A stretch of 42,142 nucleotides of DNA from an uncultured Collinsella sp. (GTDB taxonomy: Bacteria > Actinomycetota > Coriobacteriia > Coriobacteriales > Coriobacteriaceae). The notes beneath the pieces were generated by a model. The model was not told the DNA's origin. It saw only the letters and a program-made list of their open reading frames with translations, and made no database searches. Of this stretch, positions 31,573 through 38,359 are shown in pieces (position 1 is the stretch's first letter; every line of letters starts with the position of its first letter). Where the stretch lies: assembly GCA_900756945.1 (NCBI GenBank), contig CAAELZ010000072.1, positions 1 through 42,142 on the forward strand, written 5' to 3'. A program made the translations under genes and the position numbers.

Positions 31573-32925
31573 TCAGGCAAGGAGCCACTTCCATGCGGGC
31601 ACAGCGTGTACCACACCGTGTTCACATGGAATATCGGCCTGTTCATCCATAGTAACGATTACCGACTCGCCAAGATCAAACTGGGCCATCGAGGCATCGA
31701 GGGCTGCAATTTCGCGTTCGCGCGTTTTCTCGCTTGCCATATCCACACTCACCTGAGTCAGGCTATAAGCCTGCATGAGAAGTGCATCCCCAGCCACAAA
31801 GTCAACCTCATGGCTTTTATTCTTCTCCTTGACCAGTAGGCGGCAGACCGAACCGACCCGCACCGCAGGAGTCCTTCTTCTGAGCGCATTGAACACCGCA
31901 GTCTCGAGCCTCTGGCCCTGGTCCAATGCCGATGCGGGAGAGAATGCTCCAAACATCGCAGGGTCGACAGCGTAGACCTTAGACGCAGACCGCATGTTAT
32001 TTGCCAGTGAACGCGTGAACTCCGGCACAGAAAATAACAGGTAGGCGTCCTCATAATACTCAAGTAAATCGCTGAGCGAATTACGACTGACGGGTATCTG
32101 TCTGCTCTTGAACTCGTTGTACACTTTGTTCACTGACAGCTCTCGTCCCGAAGATGCCATACACCGCGTCAAGAACAGCGATGCCAGGCGAGGGTTCTTG
32201 ACGTCGTAACGTTCAACGACGTCCATGGCGACCGTTCGCGAAGCATATTCCTGTAGCAGCTGAATCGCGTCTGCAGGCGTCTGCTCAAGTGTCGCGATGA
32301 ATCCCCCTTGTTCAAGATACCCGATCAGATGATGTCGAAGCAGCGCTGCATCGCTCGGGGAAAAGGTCGCATCTGGCTCGGGAACGCTCCCCGTCTTATA
32401 TCGAACGTATTCCGAAAAACTCAACGGAAAAAGCTCTCGCACAAGAGAACGACCCCTGAACTCGCTCTTAAGTTCCGAGGACAGCATCTTAGAAGAAGAT
32501 CCCGTCACATAGACGGTCGCTTTCTCCGTATCGACTACACGCCGCAGAAACGCACCCCATTCGGGAATTTCTTGGATCTCGTCAAAGAAAATGTAAGCGC
32601 CCTCGGTTCGAGCAGCAGGATACAGCGCATAGAACGTGTCGAGCACGTCCGCCAGCAGCGATGGCTCATACGGGCGCAAGCGCTCATCCTCAAAATTGAA
32701 GTAAAGCATCCGGTCAAGCTCGACGCCCCGGCTCTGAAGCCGCCGCATCTCCTGATACAGGCGATACGTCTTTCCACAACGACGGGCGCCCACAATCACA
32801 TATACGATGTTGTCGCGCTTTGGCTCCTGCGGGTTGCCCAGATCAAGGTCGCGCTCAAAGACCTGCGGAATCCCCTGTTGCTCAAAGTCCTTTATTTTTT
32901 GAGCCACCAAGTCGTTGAATGCCAT
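31573..32925 (-). CDS. P-loop ATPase of the AAA/DUF4143 type
   Basis: This 450-aa protein has Walker A GARRCGKT (about 46-53), Walker B YIFFDEIQEIP (about 109-119), the sensor-like VYVTGSSSKMLSSELKSEFRGR and the FPLSFSEYVRYK motif. The C-terminal half is a DUF4143-type domain with EVDFVAG, which resembles a PD-(D/E)XK-like core. Such ATPases are widespread in gut bacteria, are often single genes, and have no settled role. GGAG lies 4 bases before the ATG. Immediately upstream is a 62-bp palindrome that holds a TATAAT box, suggesting autoregulation. Confidence 0.85.
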   Translation of the reverse strand: MAFNDLVAQKIKDFEQQGIPQVFERDLDLGNPQEPKRDNIVYVIVGARRCGKTYRLYQEMRRLQSRGVELDRMLYFNFEDERLRPYEPSLLADVLDTFYALYPAARTEGAYIFFDEIQEIPEWGAFLRRVVDTEKATVYVTGSSSKMLSSELKSEFRGRSLVRELFPLSFSEYVRYKTGSVPEPDATFSPSDAALLRHHLIGYLEQGGFIATLEQTPADAIQLLQEYASRTVAMDVVERYDVKNPRLASLFLTRCMASSGRELSVNKVYNEFKSRQIPVSRNSLSDLLEYYEDAYLLFSVPEFTRSLANNMRSASKVYAVDPAMFGAFSPASALDQGQRLETAVFNALRRRTPAVRVGSVCRLLVKEKNKSHEVDFVAGDALLMQAYSLTQVSVDMASEKTREREIAALDASMAQFDLGESVIVTMDEQADIPCEHGVVHAVPAWKWLLA

Positions 32926-32932
32926 AATTCTC

Positions 32933-32994
32933 CAATCTTGCTCTCCTGCTAATCAAGATTATAACGATTCTTGATTGGCAGGAGAGCAAGATTG
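32933..32994. promoter_or_regulatory. 26-bp-arm palindrome in the promoter of the ATPase gene
   Basis: The arms 32933-32958 and 32969-32994 pair with a single mismatch and enclose 10 bases. Read leftward, a TATAAT box (32963-32958) lies in the loop and arm edge. A further TCTTGATTA copy follows at about 33001-33009. A dimeric regulator could cover the promoter. Confidence 0.6.
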
Positions 32995-33133
32995 TGCGTA
33001 TCTTGATTAATGGATAAGCAAGTTTTCTATTAGTGGCCCCTCCCGGAGGATATCGAGCGGCCGAGGGGGGCAGGCATGAACGCCTCTAGCCGAAAACAAA
33101 GTAGCTAAAAAAGCCCCGTCCCAAATGAGCTAC

Positions 33134-33307
33134 TTAACGCCAGGGGTCAGCTTCGAAGAGGGGCTCGCGCTCGGGGCGGCGATCGCTGTAGGGATCGTAG
33201 CCGTCATCGTCCTCGTTCTCGGCACGGATGTAGGGGTCGCGCGGCTTGGGCGCCGGCTTGGACGTGGGCCTGGGCGCCGGCGCGCTTGTCTTGATCTCGT
33301 CTTTCAT
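33134..33307 (-). CDS. 57-aa charged small protein
   Basis: A Pro/Lys-rich first half (KTSAPAPRPTSKPAPKPRDP) is followed by an acidic, Tyr-containing second half (NEDDDGYDPYSDRRPE) ending ADPWR. AGGAG lies 8 bases before the ATG at 33307. It is read in the same direction as clpB but after the clpB terminator. It looks disordered and has no signal or membrane segment. I recognise no family; codon use and the ribosome site support it as a real gene. The stretch 32995-33133 holds a GC-rich hairpin region but no gene that I can support. Confidence 0.6.
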   Translation of the reverse strand: MKDEIKTSAPAPRPTSKPAPKPRDPYIRAENEDDDGYDPYSDRRPEREPLFEADPWR

Positions 33308-33357
33308 CTGCATAGCTCCTTACATCGCATCCGTTCGGCATCATCGATTGTCGCACG

Positions 33358-33394
33358 AAAAAGGGCGGCGGACCCCATTGGATCCGCCGCCCTT
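33358..33394 (-). terminator. Terminator of clpB
   Basis: Read leftward, the 12-bp perfect stem AAGGGCGGCGGA/TCCGCCGCCCTT has a 10-base loop and is followed by a T tract. Confidence 0.9.
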
Positions 33395-33439
33395 GGCGTT
33401 TTGAGACGGCTGGTAGATTTTAAGGCATATCCCAAAAAT

Positions 33440-36067
33440 CTACTCGGCGTCGGGGACCTCGTAGGTGGCCGCCGGCGTGTTATCGCACACGACGGTAAAG
33501 CCGCCGTCCTTGTCGACATCGACTGTCACCTGATCGCCCTCGCGCACCGTGCCGTCGATGATAGCGGCGGCGATGGCATCCACGACCTCGCGCTGAACCA
33601 GACGCTTGAGCGGACGGGCGCCAAAGACCGGGTCCAGGCCGCCCACGGCGAGCATCTGCTTGGCCGCCGGGGTGATGGCAAGCGTCATGCGCTCCTTGGC
33701 CAGACGCGCGCGGACGTCGGCGAGCTGGATGTCGACGATCTTCTCGATCTGCGCCATGCCGAGCGGATGGAACACCACGATATCGTCGATACGGTTGAGG
33801 AACTCGGGGCGGAAGGTCTGAGACATGGCGGCGTCGACCTGATGGCGCATCTCCTCCTCGTCCTTGCCGGAAAGCTCGGCGATGGCCTTGGAGCCCACGT
33901 TGGACGTCATGATGATAATCGTGTTCTTGAAGGACACCTGGCGACCCTGGCCATCGGTCAGACGGCCGTCATCAAGCACCTGCAACAGCACGTTGAAGAC
34001 ATCCGGATGAGCCTTCTCCATCTCGTCGAGCAAGATTACGGAGTACGGACGACGGCGCACGGCCTCGGTGAGCTGGCCGCCCTCGTCGTAGCCCACGTAT
34101 CCCGGAGGCGCACCGATCAGACGCTGGACGCTGAACTTCTCCATATACTCGGACATGTCGATACGCACGAGCGCGCGCTCGTCATCGAACAGGCACTCGG
34201 CCAGCGCCTTGGCGAGCTCGGTCTTGCCCACGCCGGTGGGACCCAGGAAGAAGAAGCTGCCGATGGGCTTGTCCGGATCGGAGAGGCCCGCACGGCTGCG
34301 GCGCACGGCCGCAGCCACAGCGGAGACCGCCTCATCCTGACCGATGACGCGCTTATGCAGCTCGCCCTCCAAGCCCTTCAGCTTGTCGAGCTCGCCCTGC
34401 ATCATCTTGGACACGGGCACGCCGGTCCAGGCGCTCACGACCTCGGCAATCTCGTCGGAGGTCACCTGCTCGTTGAGGCCCTCGCCATCCTGCTGCTTTT
34501 GTGCCTCGAGCGCAGCCTCGGACTCCTGAATCTGCTGCTGCAGGCCCGGAATCACGGAGAAGCGCAGCTCGGACGCACGACCCAGGTCGCCGTTGCGCGT
34601 CGCGCGCTCCTCTTCGCTCTTGGCCTCGTCAAGCTGGCCCTTAAGCTCCTGCACGTGGTCGATGGCGTTCTTTTGGTTGAGCCAGCCGGCCTTTTGCACG
34701 TTGAGCTTTTCCTGGACCTCGGCAATCTCCTGGCGCAGGGCTTCCAGACGCTCCTTGGAGGCGTCATCGGTCTCCTTCATGAGCGCCTGCTCCTCGATCT
34801 GCAGCTGGGTGAGCTGACGCGTGGTGGCGTCGATCTCGACCGGCATGCTGTCGAGCTCCATGCGCAGGCGGCTTGCGGCCTCATCGACCAGGTCGATGGC
34901 CTTGTCGGGCAGGAAGCGGTCGGCGATGTAGCGATCGGAGAGGTCGGCGGCGGCCACGAGCGCGCTATCGGTGATATGCACGCCGTGGAAGATCTCGTAC
35001 TTCTCCTTGAGGCCACGCAGAATCGAGATGGTGTCCTCGACGGTAGGCTCGCTCACCATTACGGTCTGGAAACGACGGGCGAGCGCCGCATCCTTCTCGA
35101 TGTACTTGCGGTATTCGTCAAGCGTAGTCGCGCCGATCGCGTGCAAGTCGCCACGGGCAAGCGCCGGCTTGAGGATGTTGCCGGCGTCCATGGAGCCCTC
35201 GGTAGCGCCCGCGCCCACAATGGTGTGGAGCTCATCGATGAACAGGATGACCTTACCCTCGGATTTTTGTACTTCCTTGAGTACAGCCTTCAAGCGGTCC
35301 TCGAACTCACCACGGTACTTGGCACCGGCGACCAGCGCGCTCATGTCGAGCTCGATGAGGTCGCGGTCGCGCAGCGTGCTCGGCACGTCGCCGGCCACGA
35401 TACGCTGGGCGATGCCCTCGACGATGGCCGTCTTGCCGACGCCCGGCTCGCCAATGAGCACGGGGTTGTTCTTGGTGCGGCGGGACAGGACCTGGATGGT
35501 ACGACGGATCTCGTCGGTACGGCCGATGACCGGGTCGAGCTTGCCGGCGCGGGCAAGGTCGCAGATATTGCGGCCGTACTGCTCCAGCGCCTCAAACTGG
35601 GTCTTGTCCTCGGCAGACGTCACGCGGTCATCGCCACGCAGCTCCTCGTAAACCTGCTCGATGCGCTCCTTGGTGACGCCGGCGTCGCGCAGCACGCGAC
35701 CAGCCTCGCCCTTGTCCTCGGCAAGCGCCATCAGCAGATGCTCGGTCACCACAAAGCTGTCGCCCATCTTGGTGGCCTTCTTCTCGGCCTTTTCGATGAC
35801 GCGGACGAGCTCATTGGACAGGCCCATCTGCTGGCCCTCGCCCGAAACCTTGGGCGCGCGGTCGATGGCATCTTGTGTGGAGCGTGCAAGCTGGGCCGGA
35901 TCGGCGCCGATGCGCTCGATGATCACGGAGATATTGCGCTCGCCGGCACCAAGCAGGGCGGACAGCAGGTGAATCGGCTCCACCGCGCCGGCCTGCGCGT
36001 CGGCAGCCGTGCTCATGGCGGTCTGCAGCGCCTCGCGCGACGTCATTGCTAGCTTATCGATTCTCAT
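33440..36067 (-). CDS. clpB: ATP-dependent disaggregase ClpB
   Basis: This 875-aa Hsp100 chaperone has the standard layout. The Clp N domain (about 1-150) is followed by AAA-1 with GEPGVGKT, the coiled-coil M domain (about 410-530, with the usual run of Glu/Gln/Lys heptads), AAA-2 with GPTGVGKTELAKALAE, the RIDMSEYMEK stretch, and the C-terminal domain with VFGARPLKR. With DnaK-DnaJ-GrpE it rescues aggregated proteins. GAGGTG lies 6 bases before the ATG. The leader contains a GCCGCCC/GGGCGGC hairpin (36089-36106) and an ATCTTATA/TATAAGAT inverted repeat at 36146-36181. I see no perfect HAIR operator, although clpB is a usual HspR target in actinobacteria. Confidence 0.97.
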   Translation of the reverse strand: MRIDKLAMTSREALQTAMSTAADAQAGAVEPIHLLSALLGAGERNISVIIERIGADPAQLARSTQDAIDRAPKVSGEGQQMGLSNELVRVIEKAEKKATKMGDSFVVTEHLLMALAEDKGEAGRVLRDAGVTKERIEQVYEELRGDDRVTSAEDKTQFEALEQYGRNICDLARAGKLDPVIGRTDEIRRTIQVLSRRTKNNPVLIGEPGVGKTAIVEGIAQRIVAGDVPSTLRDRDLIELDMSALVAGAKYRGEFEDRLKAVLKEVQKSEGKVILFIDELHTIVGAGATEGSMDAGNILKPALARGDLHAIGATTLDEYRKYIEKDAALARRFQTVMVSEPTVEDTISILRGLKEKYEIFHGVHITDSALVAAADLSDRYIADRFLPDKAIDLVDEAASRLRMELDSMPVEIDATTRQLTQLQIEEQALMKETDDASKERLEALRQEIAEVQEKLNVQKAGWLNQKNAIDHVQELKGQLDEAKSEEERATRNGDLGRASELRFSVIPGLQQQIQESEAALEAQKQQDGEGLNEQVTSDEIAEVVSAWTGVPVSKMMQGELDKLKGLEGELHKRVIGQDEAVSAVAAAVRRSRAGLSDPDKPIGSFFFLGPTGVGKTELAKALAECLFDDERALVRIDMSEYMEKFSVQRLIGAPPGYVGYDEGGQLTEAVRRRPYSVILLDEMEKAHPDVFNVLLQVLDDGRLTDGQGRQVSFKNTIIIMTSNVGSKAIAELSGKDEEEMRHQVDAAMSQTFRPEFLNRIDDIVVFHPLGMAQIEKIVDIQLADVRARLAKERMTLAITPAAKQMLAVGGLDPVFGARPLKRLVQREVVDAIAAAIIDGTVREGDQVTVDVDKDGGFTVVCDNTPAATYEVPDAE

Positions 36068-36145
36068 GGAATCACCTCTCTTGGGGCGGCCGCCCTACGG
36101 GGCGGCTTCACGTTGTTCGAGAAGTATTGTTGCCAGCTTTGCGCG

Positions 36146-36181
36146 ATCTTATACACAAATCTAAGTCTCTATATATAAGAT
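36146..36181 (-). promoter_or_regulatory. Inverted repeat in the clpB upstream region
   Basis: ATCTTATA and TATAAGAT lie 20 bases apart in an AT-rich stretch 80-110 bases before the clpB start. It could be the promoter or operator. The match to the known HAIR consensus CTTGAGT-N7-ACTCAAG is poor. Confidence 0.35.
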
Positions 36182-36245
36182 TTTCTGAGTGATTGAAAGA
36201 TAGGGAGCAGGTGCGCTCACCCGCTACGGCCTCGTCCCCTTACTA

Positions 36246-36461
36246 TCTCAATCTGTAACATCTAGCGACTGTTTATGGCTCTAGATGTTACAGATCGAGA
36301 TGAAATGACCAGCGGCACCCGTTTATCTAAATCTGTAACATCTAGTCAGCAAATAGAGCTCTATCTGTTACAAATCGAGACAAACAGAAGACACCCGAAT
36401 CGAAAATCTAAATCTGTAACACCAGGCCCACTTTTAGCGGCCAAGATGCTACAGATCGAGA
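36246..36461. repeat. Three 55-bp hairpins with an 80-81-bp period
   Basis: The units are 36246-36300, 36326-36380 and 36407-36461. Each has 20-nt arms beginning TCTxAATCTGTAAC and ending ACA(G/A)ATCGAGA, with a 15-nt loop in the first two. Unit 1 pairs at 19 of 20 positions; units 2 and 3 are more diverged. Spacers are 25 and 26 bases. No gene overlaps. Confidence 0.75.
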
Positions 36462-36470
36462 CAGACCGAA

Positions 36471-36507
36471 AACCACCACAAAGAGGGCAGGCACCTTTGT
36501 GGTGGTT
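36471..36507. repeat. Palindromic repeat family B, copy 1
   Basis: The arms AACCACCACAAAG and CTTTGTGGTGGTT are exact complements over an 11-base loop containing GCAGGCAC. It lies just after the stop of the gene at 36515. The other copies are at 37276-37310 and 38146-38172. Confidence 0.75.
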
Positions 36508-36514
36508 GCAGCCT

Positions 36515-37186
36515 CTATTTACTTGTCGAGCCCGTGCTTCCCGATTCGGCGTTCCAGGGCATCTCATCCTCGAACAGCCATGTACGGGCAGACCCACTAT
36601 CGCGTGCAGTCTGCGGGTCAGGCAAGCAGGTCTGTTTATAGGCATCTTGGATACACTGACCCATAAAATCGTTGAGCTCGGTCTGGTCGCCCTCCATGAC
36701 ATAGGCGACATCGCCGTCCATGATGTAGATGCCCGGCCCCTCATTGCCCTCGTAGCCCGGATCGTACGAGACATCACATAACTTTGCGCCGTTTGCAGTG
36801 TCCAGCTCGATGGAAGAGTGGCATCCGCCAACCATGTCGTTCGCTTTTGCCCGATAGGACGCATATCCGTACCAACGCTTAAATGTTTTGCCCTTGAGTA
36901 GCTCGGACGCCCTATCGATCAGGCTTGTATCCGTGGTATAGCGCATGGCCCCAAGCTGAATACGCGGATAATTACTAATGCCCAGCGCAGCCGGTTGCTC
37001 ATCAAAATCAACGGTAATGGTCTCGGGCTTGTCGTCGCCGGTCAGAAGTTCGACAGATTGAGTCACAGGCTTGACCACCGGCTCCGTCACCGCAGCAGGT
37101 AGAAACGCCATGCCGACAGTGCCCATGCCAACCACGGCAATCGCAAGCGCCAAAACAATCAATCCAATACGGGCAGGACTTCTCAC
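36515..37186 (-). CDS. Membrane-anchored extracytoplasmic protein of unknown function
   Basis: This 223-aa protein has a short basic start (MRSPAR), one hydrophobic segment (about 6-30) and an outer domain with four Cys residues (GGCHSS, KLCDVSYD, GQCIQD, TCLPDP) that could form disulphides. The GTG at 37186 is preferred since GAGGTG lies 7 bases before it; earlier starts lack a site. No family is recognised. It is divergent from a similar-sized anchored protein (37420-38088), and palindromic family B copies lie after both genes and between them. The pair may be a small accessory block. Confidence 0.65.
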   Translation of the reverse strand: MRSPARIGLIVLALAIAVVGMGTVGMAFLPAAVTEPVVKPVTQSVELLTGDDKPETITVDFDEQPAALGISNYPRIQLGAMRYTTDTSLIDRASELLKGKTFKRWYGYASYRAKANDMVGGCHSSIELDTANGAKLCDVSYDPGYEGNEGPGIYIMDGDVAYVMEGDQTELNDFMGQCIQDAYKQTCLPDPQTARDSGSARTWLFEDEMPWNAESGSTGSTSK

Positions 37187-37275
37187 AGCAAAGCACCTCG
37201 CAACGCAAACCTTCGCTACCTGCACTAATGATATCGCCAGCCAGCACTATTACCAAAAGAAGCCGCGCGCTCCTC

Positions 37276-37310
37276 ACCACCACAAAGGGGACAGGCACCT
37301 TTGTGGTGGT
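37276..37310. repeat. Palindromic repeat family B, copy 2
   Basis: The arms ACCACCACAAAGG and CCTTTGTGGTGGT are exact complements over GGACAGGCA. TTTTCG follows rightward. It lies in the shared upstream region of two divergent genes, so it is not only a terminator. Confidence 0.75.
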
Positions 37311-37419
37311 TTTCGACGCTAACGGTCGACCATCTCGCGCCATGAGATTAAACTTGAATTGTTCTCTGAACATATCCATTTCTCCTATCCTCAACAGATC
37401 TTTGTCTCGAGGAGCGCAT

Positions 37420-38088
37420 ATGAAGCCGCCTCATTCCACCGGTCGCAACGTCATCGCCATTCTCGCCATACCCATCGTGATGCTCTTCCTTATCGTCATC
37501 ACGCCCTTTTCCCTTGGTATCACCTCGCCCTTCGATTTATGCGGAATGGTCGACGCCGGCTCGCGTGCCACCTCGCTCTCCTTTATCTGTCGCGGCGTGT
37601 TTTACGAAGATGGAATTCCCACCGGAAGTTGGCAGTCAAAGTTGCCACTGCTCGGTCAGATCGACGGATGCTCCCCCTATTTCTGCCTTGGACCTCAGGC
37701 GCTAAACTATCTAATCGACGACCAGCCACTCGACTCCATCACCCTCGCCTACGACTACGCACCAAACACCGATGAGCGCCACATGAACCAAGTCCTCGAC
37801 AAGATGCTTGGACAGTGCGGGCTCACCGAGGAGGCCGGTCGAACCATCTATAGCAACCAGAAATTAAAGCGAACAGAACTCCGCCGTGTCGGAAAAATCA
37901 AAGGGCGAAACGGGGCCGCCTACTGGGATGCCTGGGCAACACGCGACAAGGGCGAATTCGGACACAGCACCTATATGGTCACTGTCTACACCAAAGACGG
38001 AATTAAGGACAATGTTGACGATTTCGCGTCCTCCAAACTCGGCATCCCCAAAACAACCAAACCCGCCAACCCGGATGAAATTCTGTAG
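37420..38088 (+). CDS. Membrane-anchored extracytoplasmic protein of unknown function
   Basis: This 222-aa protein has a hydrophobic segment at about 13-35 (VIAILAIPIVMLFLIVITPF) followed by an outer domain with several Cys (DLCGMVD, FICRG, GCSPYFCLG, GQCGLTEE). The second half is basic and beta-rich (TYMVTVYTKDG). AGGAG lies 5 bases before the ATG at 37420; longer frames run through the family B repeat and are rejected. No family is recognised. It has the same size and topology as its divergent neighbour, but I see no clear sequence similarity. Confidence 0.65.
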   Translation: MKPPHSTGRNVIAILAIPIVMLFLIVITPFSLGITSPFDLCGMVDAGSRATSLSFICRGVFYEDGIPTGSWQSKLPLLGQIDGCSPYFCLGPQALNYLIDDQPLDSITLAYDYAPNTDERHMNQVLDKMLGQCGLTEEAGRTIYSNQKLKRTELRRVGKIKGRNGAAYWDAWATRDKGEFGHSTYMVTVYTKDGIKDNVDDFASSKLGIPKTTKPANPDEIL

Positions 38089-38145
38089 AGCCGCCCATTA
38101 ACATGCCGCTCAACGATCACAACAACATCGAGCTCGTCCCCACCC

Positions 38146-38172
38146 CCACAAAGGTGCCTGTCCCCTTTGTGG
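38146..38172. repeat. Palindromic repeat family B, copy 3 (inverted)
   Basis: CCACAAAGG and CCTTTGTGG pair across a loop that is the reverse complement of that in copy 2, so this copy is inserted in the other orientation. GTGGTTTTC follows. It lies after the stop at 38088 and may serve as its terminator. Confidence 0.7.
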
Positions 38173-38270
38173 TGGTTTTCAACAAAAAGAAGCCGCCCCG
38201 ATAACAGGGACGGCATCAAGCAAGTCTATTTTTGGCGCCCCTCAAGACCCAACGAGAACGCAGAAATGTA

Positions 38271-38344
38271 GCCCGGGGCTTACCCTTTCCCGAACGCGAC
38301 CCTCGCGAAGCGCGTGAGCGAGCGGGAAAGGGTAAGCCCCGGGC
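38271..38344. terminator. 22-bp perfect inverted repeat after the hydratase gene
   Basis: The arms 38271-38292 and 38323-38344 are exact complements (GCCCGGGGCTTACCCTTTCC... and its complement). The 30-base loop begins AACGCGA and ends GTGAGCGAG. There is no T run on either side. It lies 15 bases past the hydratase stop and may be a strong 3' stem or a mobile palindrome. Confidence 0.65.
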
Positions 38345-38359
38345 GGACAATTAAGTGCG

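Noticed and set aside
33125..36052. A 975-codon rightward open frame
   Set aside because: Antisense shadow of clpB.
36068..36245. HspR (HAIR) operator before clpB
   Set aside because: No stretch fits CTTGAGT-N7-ACTCAAG acceptably. Only an unrelated ATCTTATA inverted repeat is seen, so I do not claim a HAIR site.
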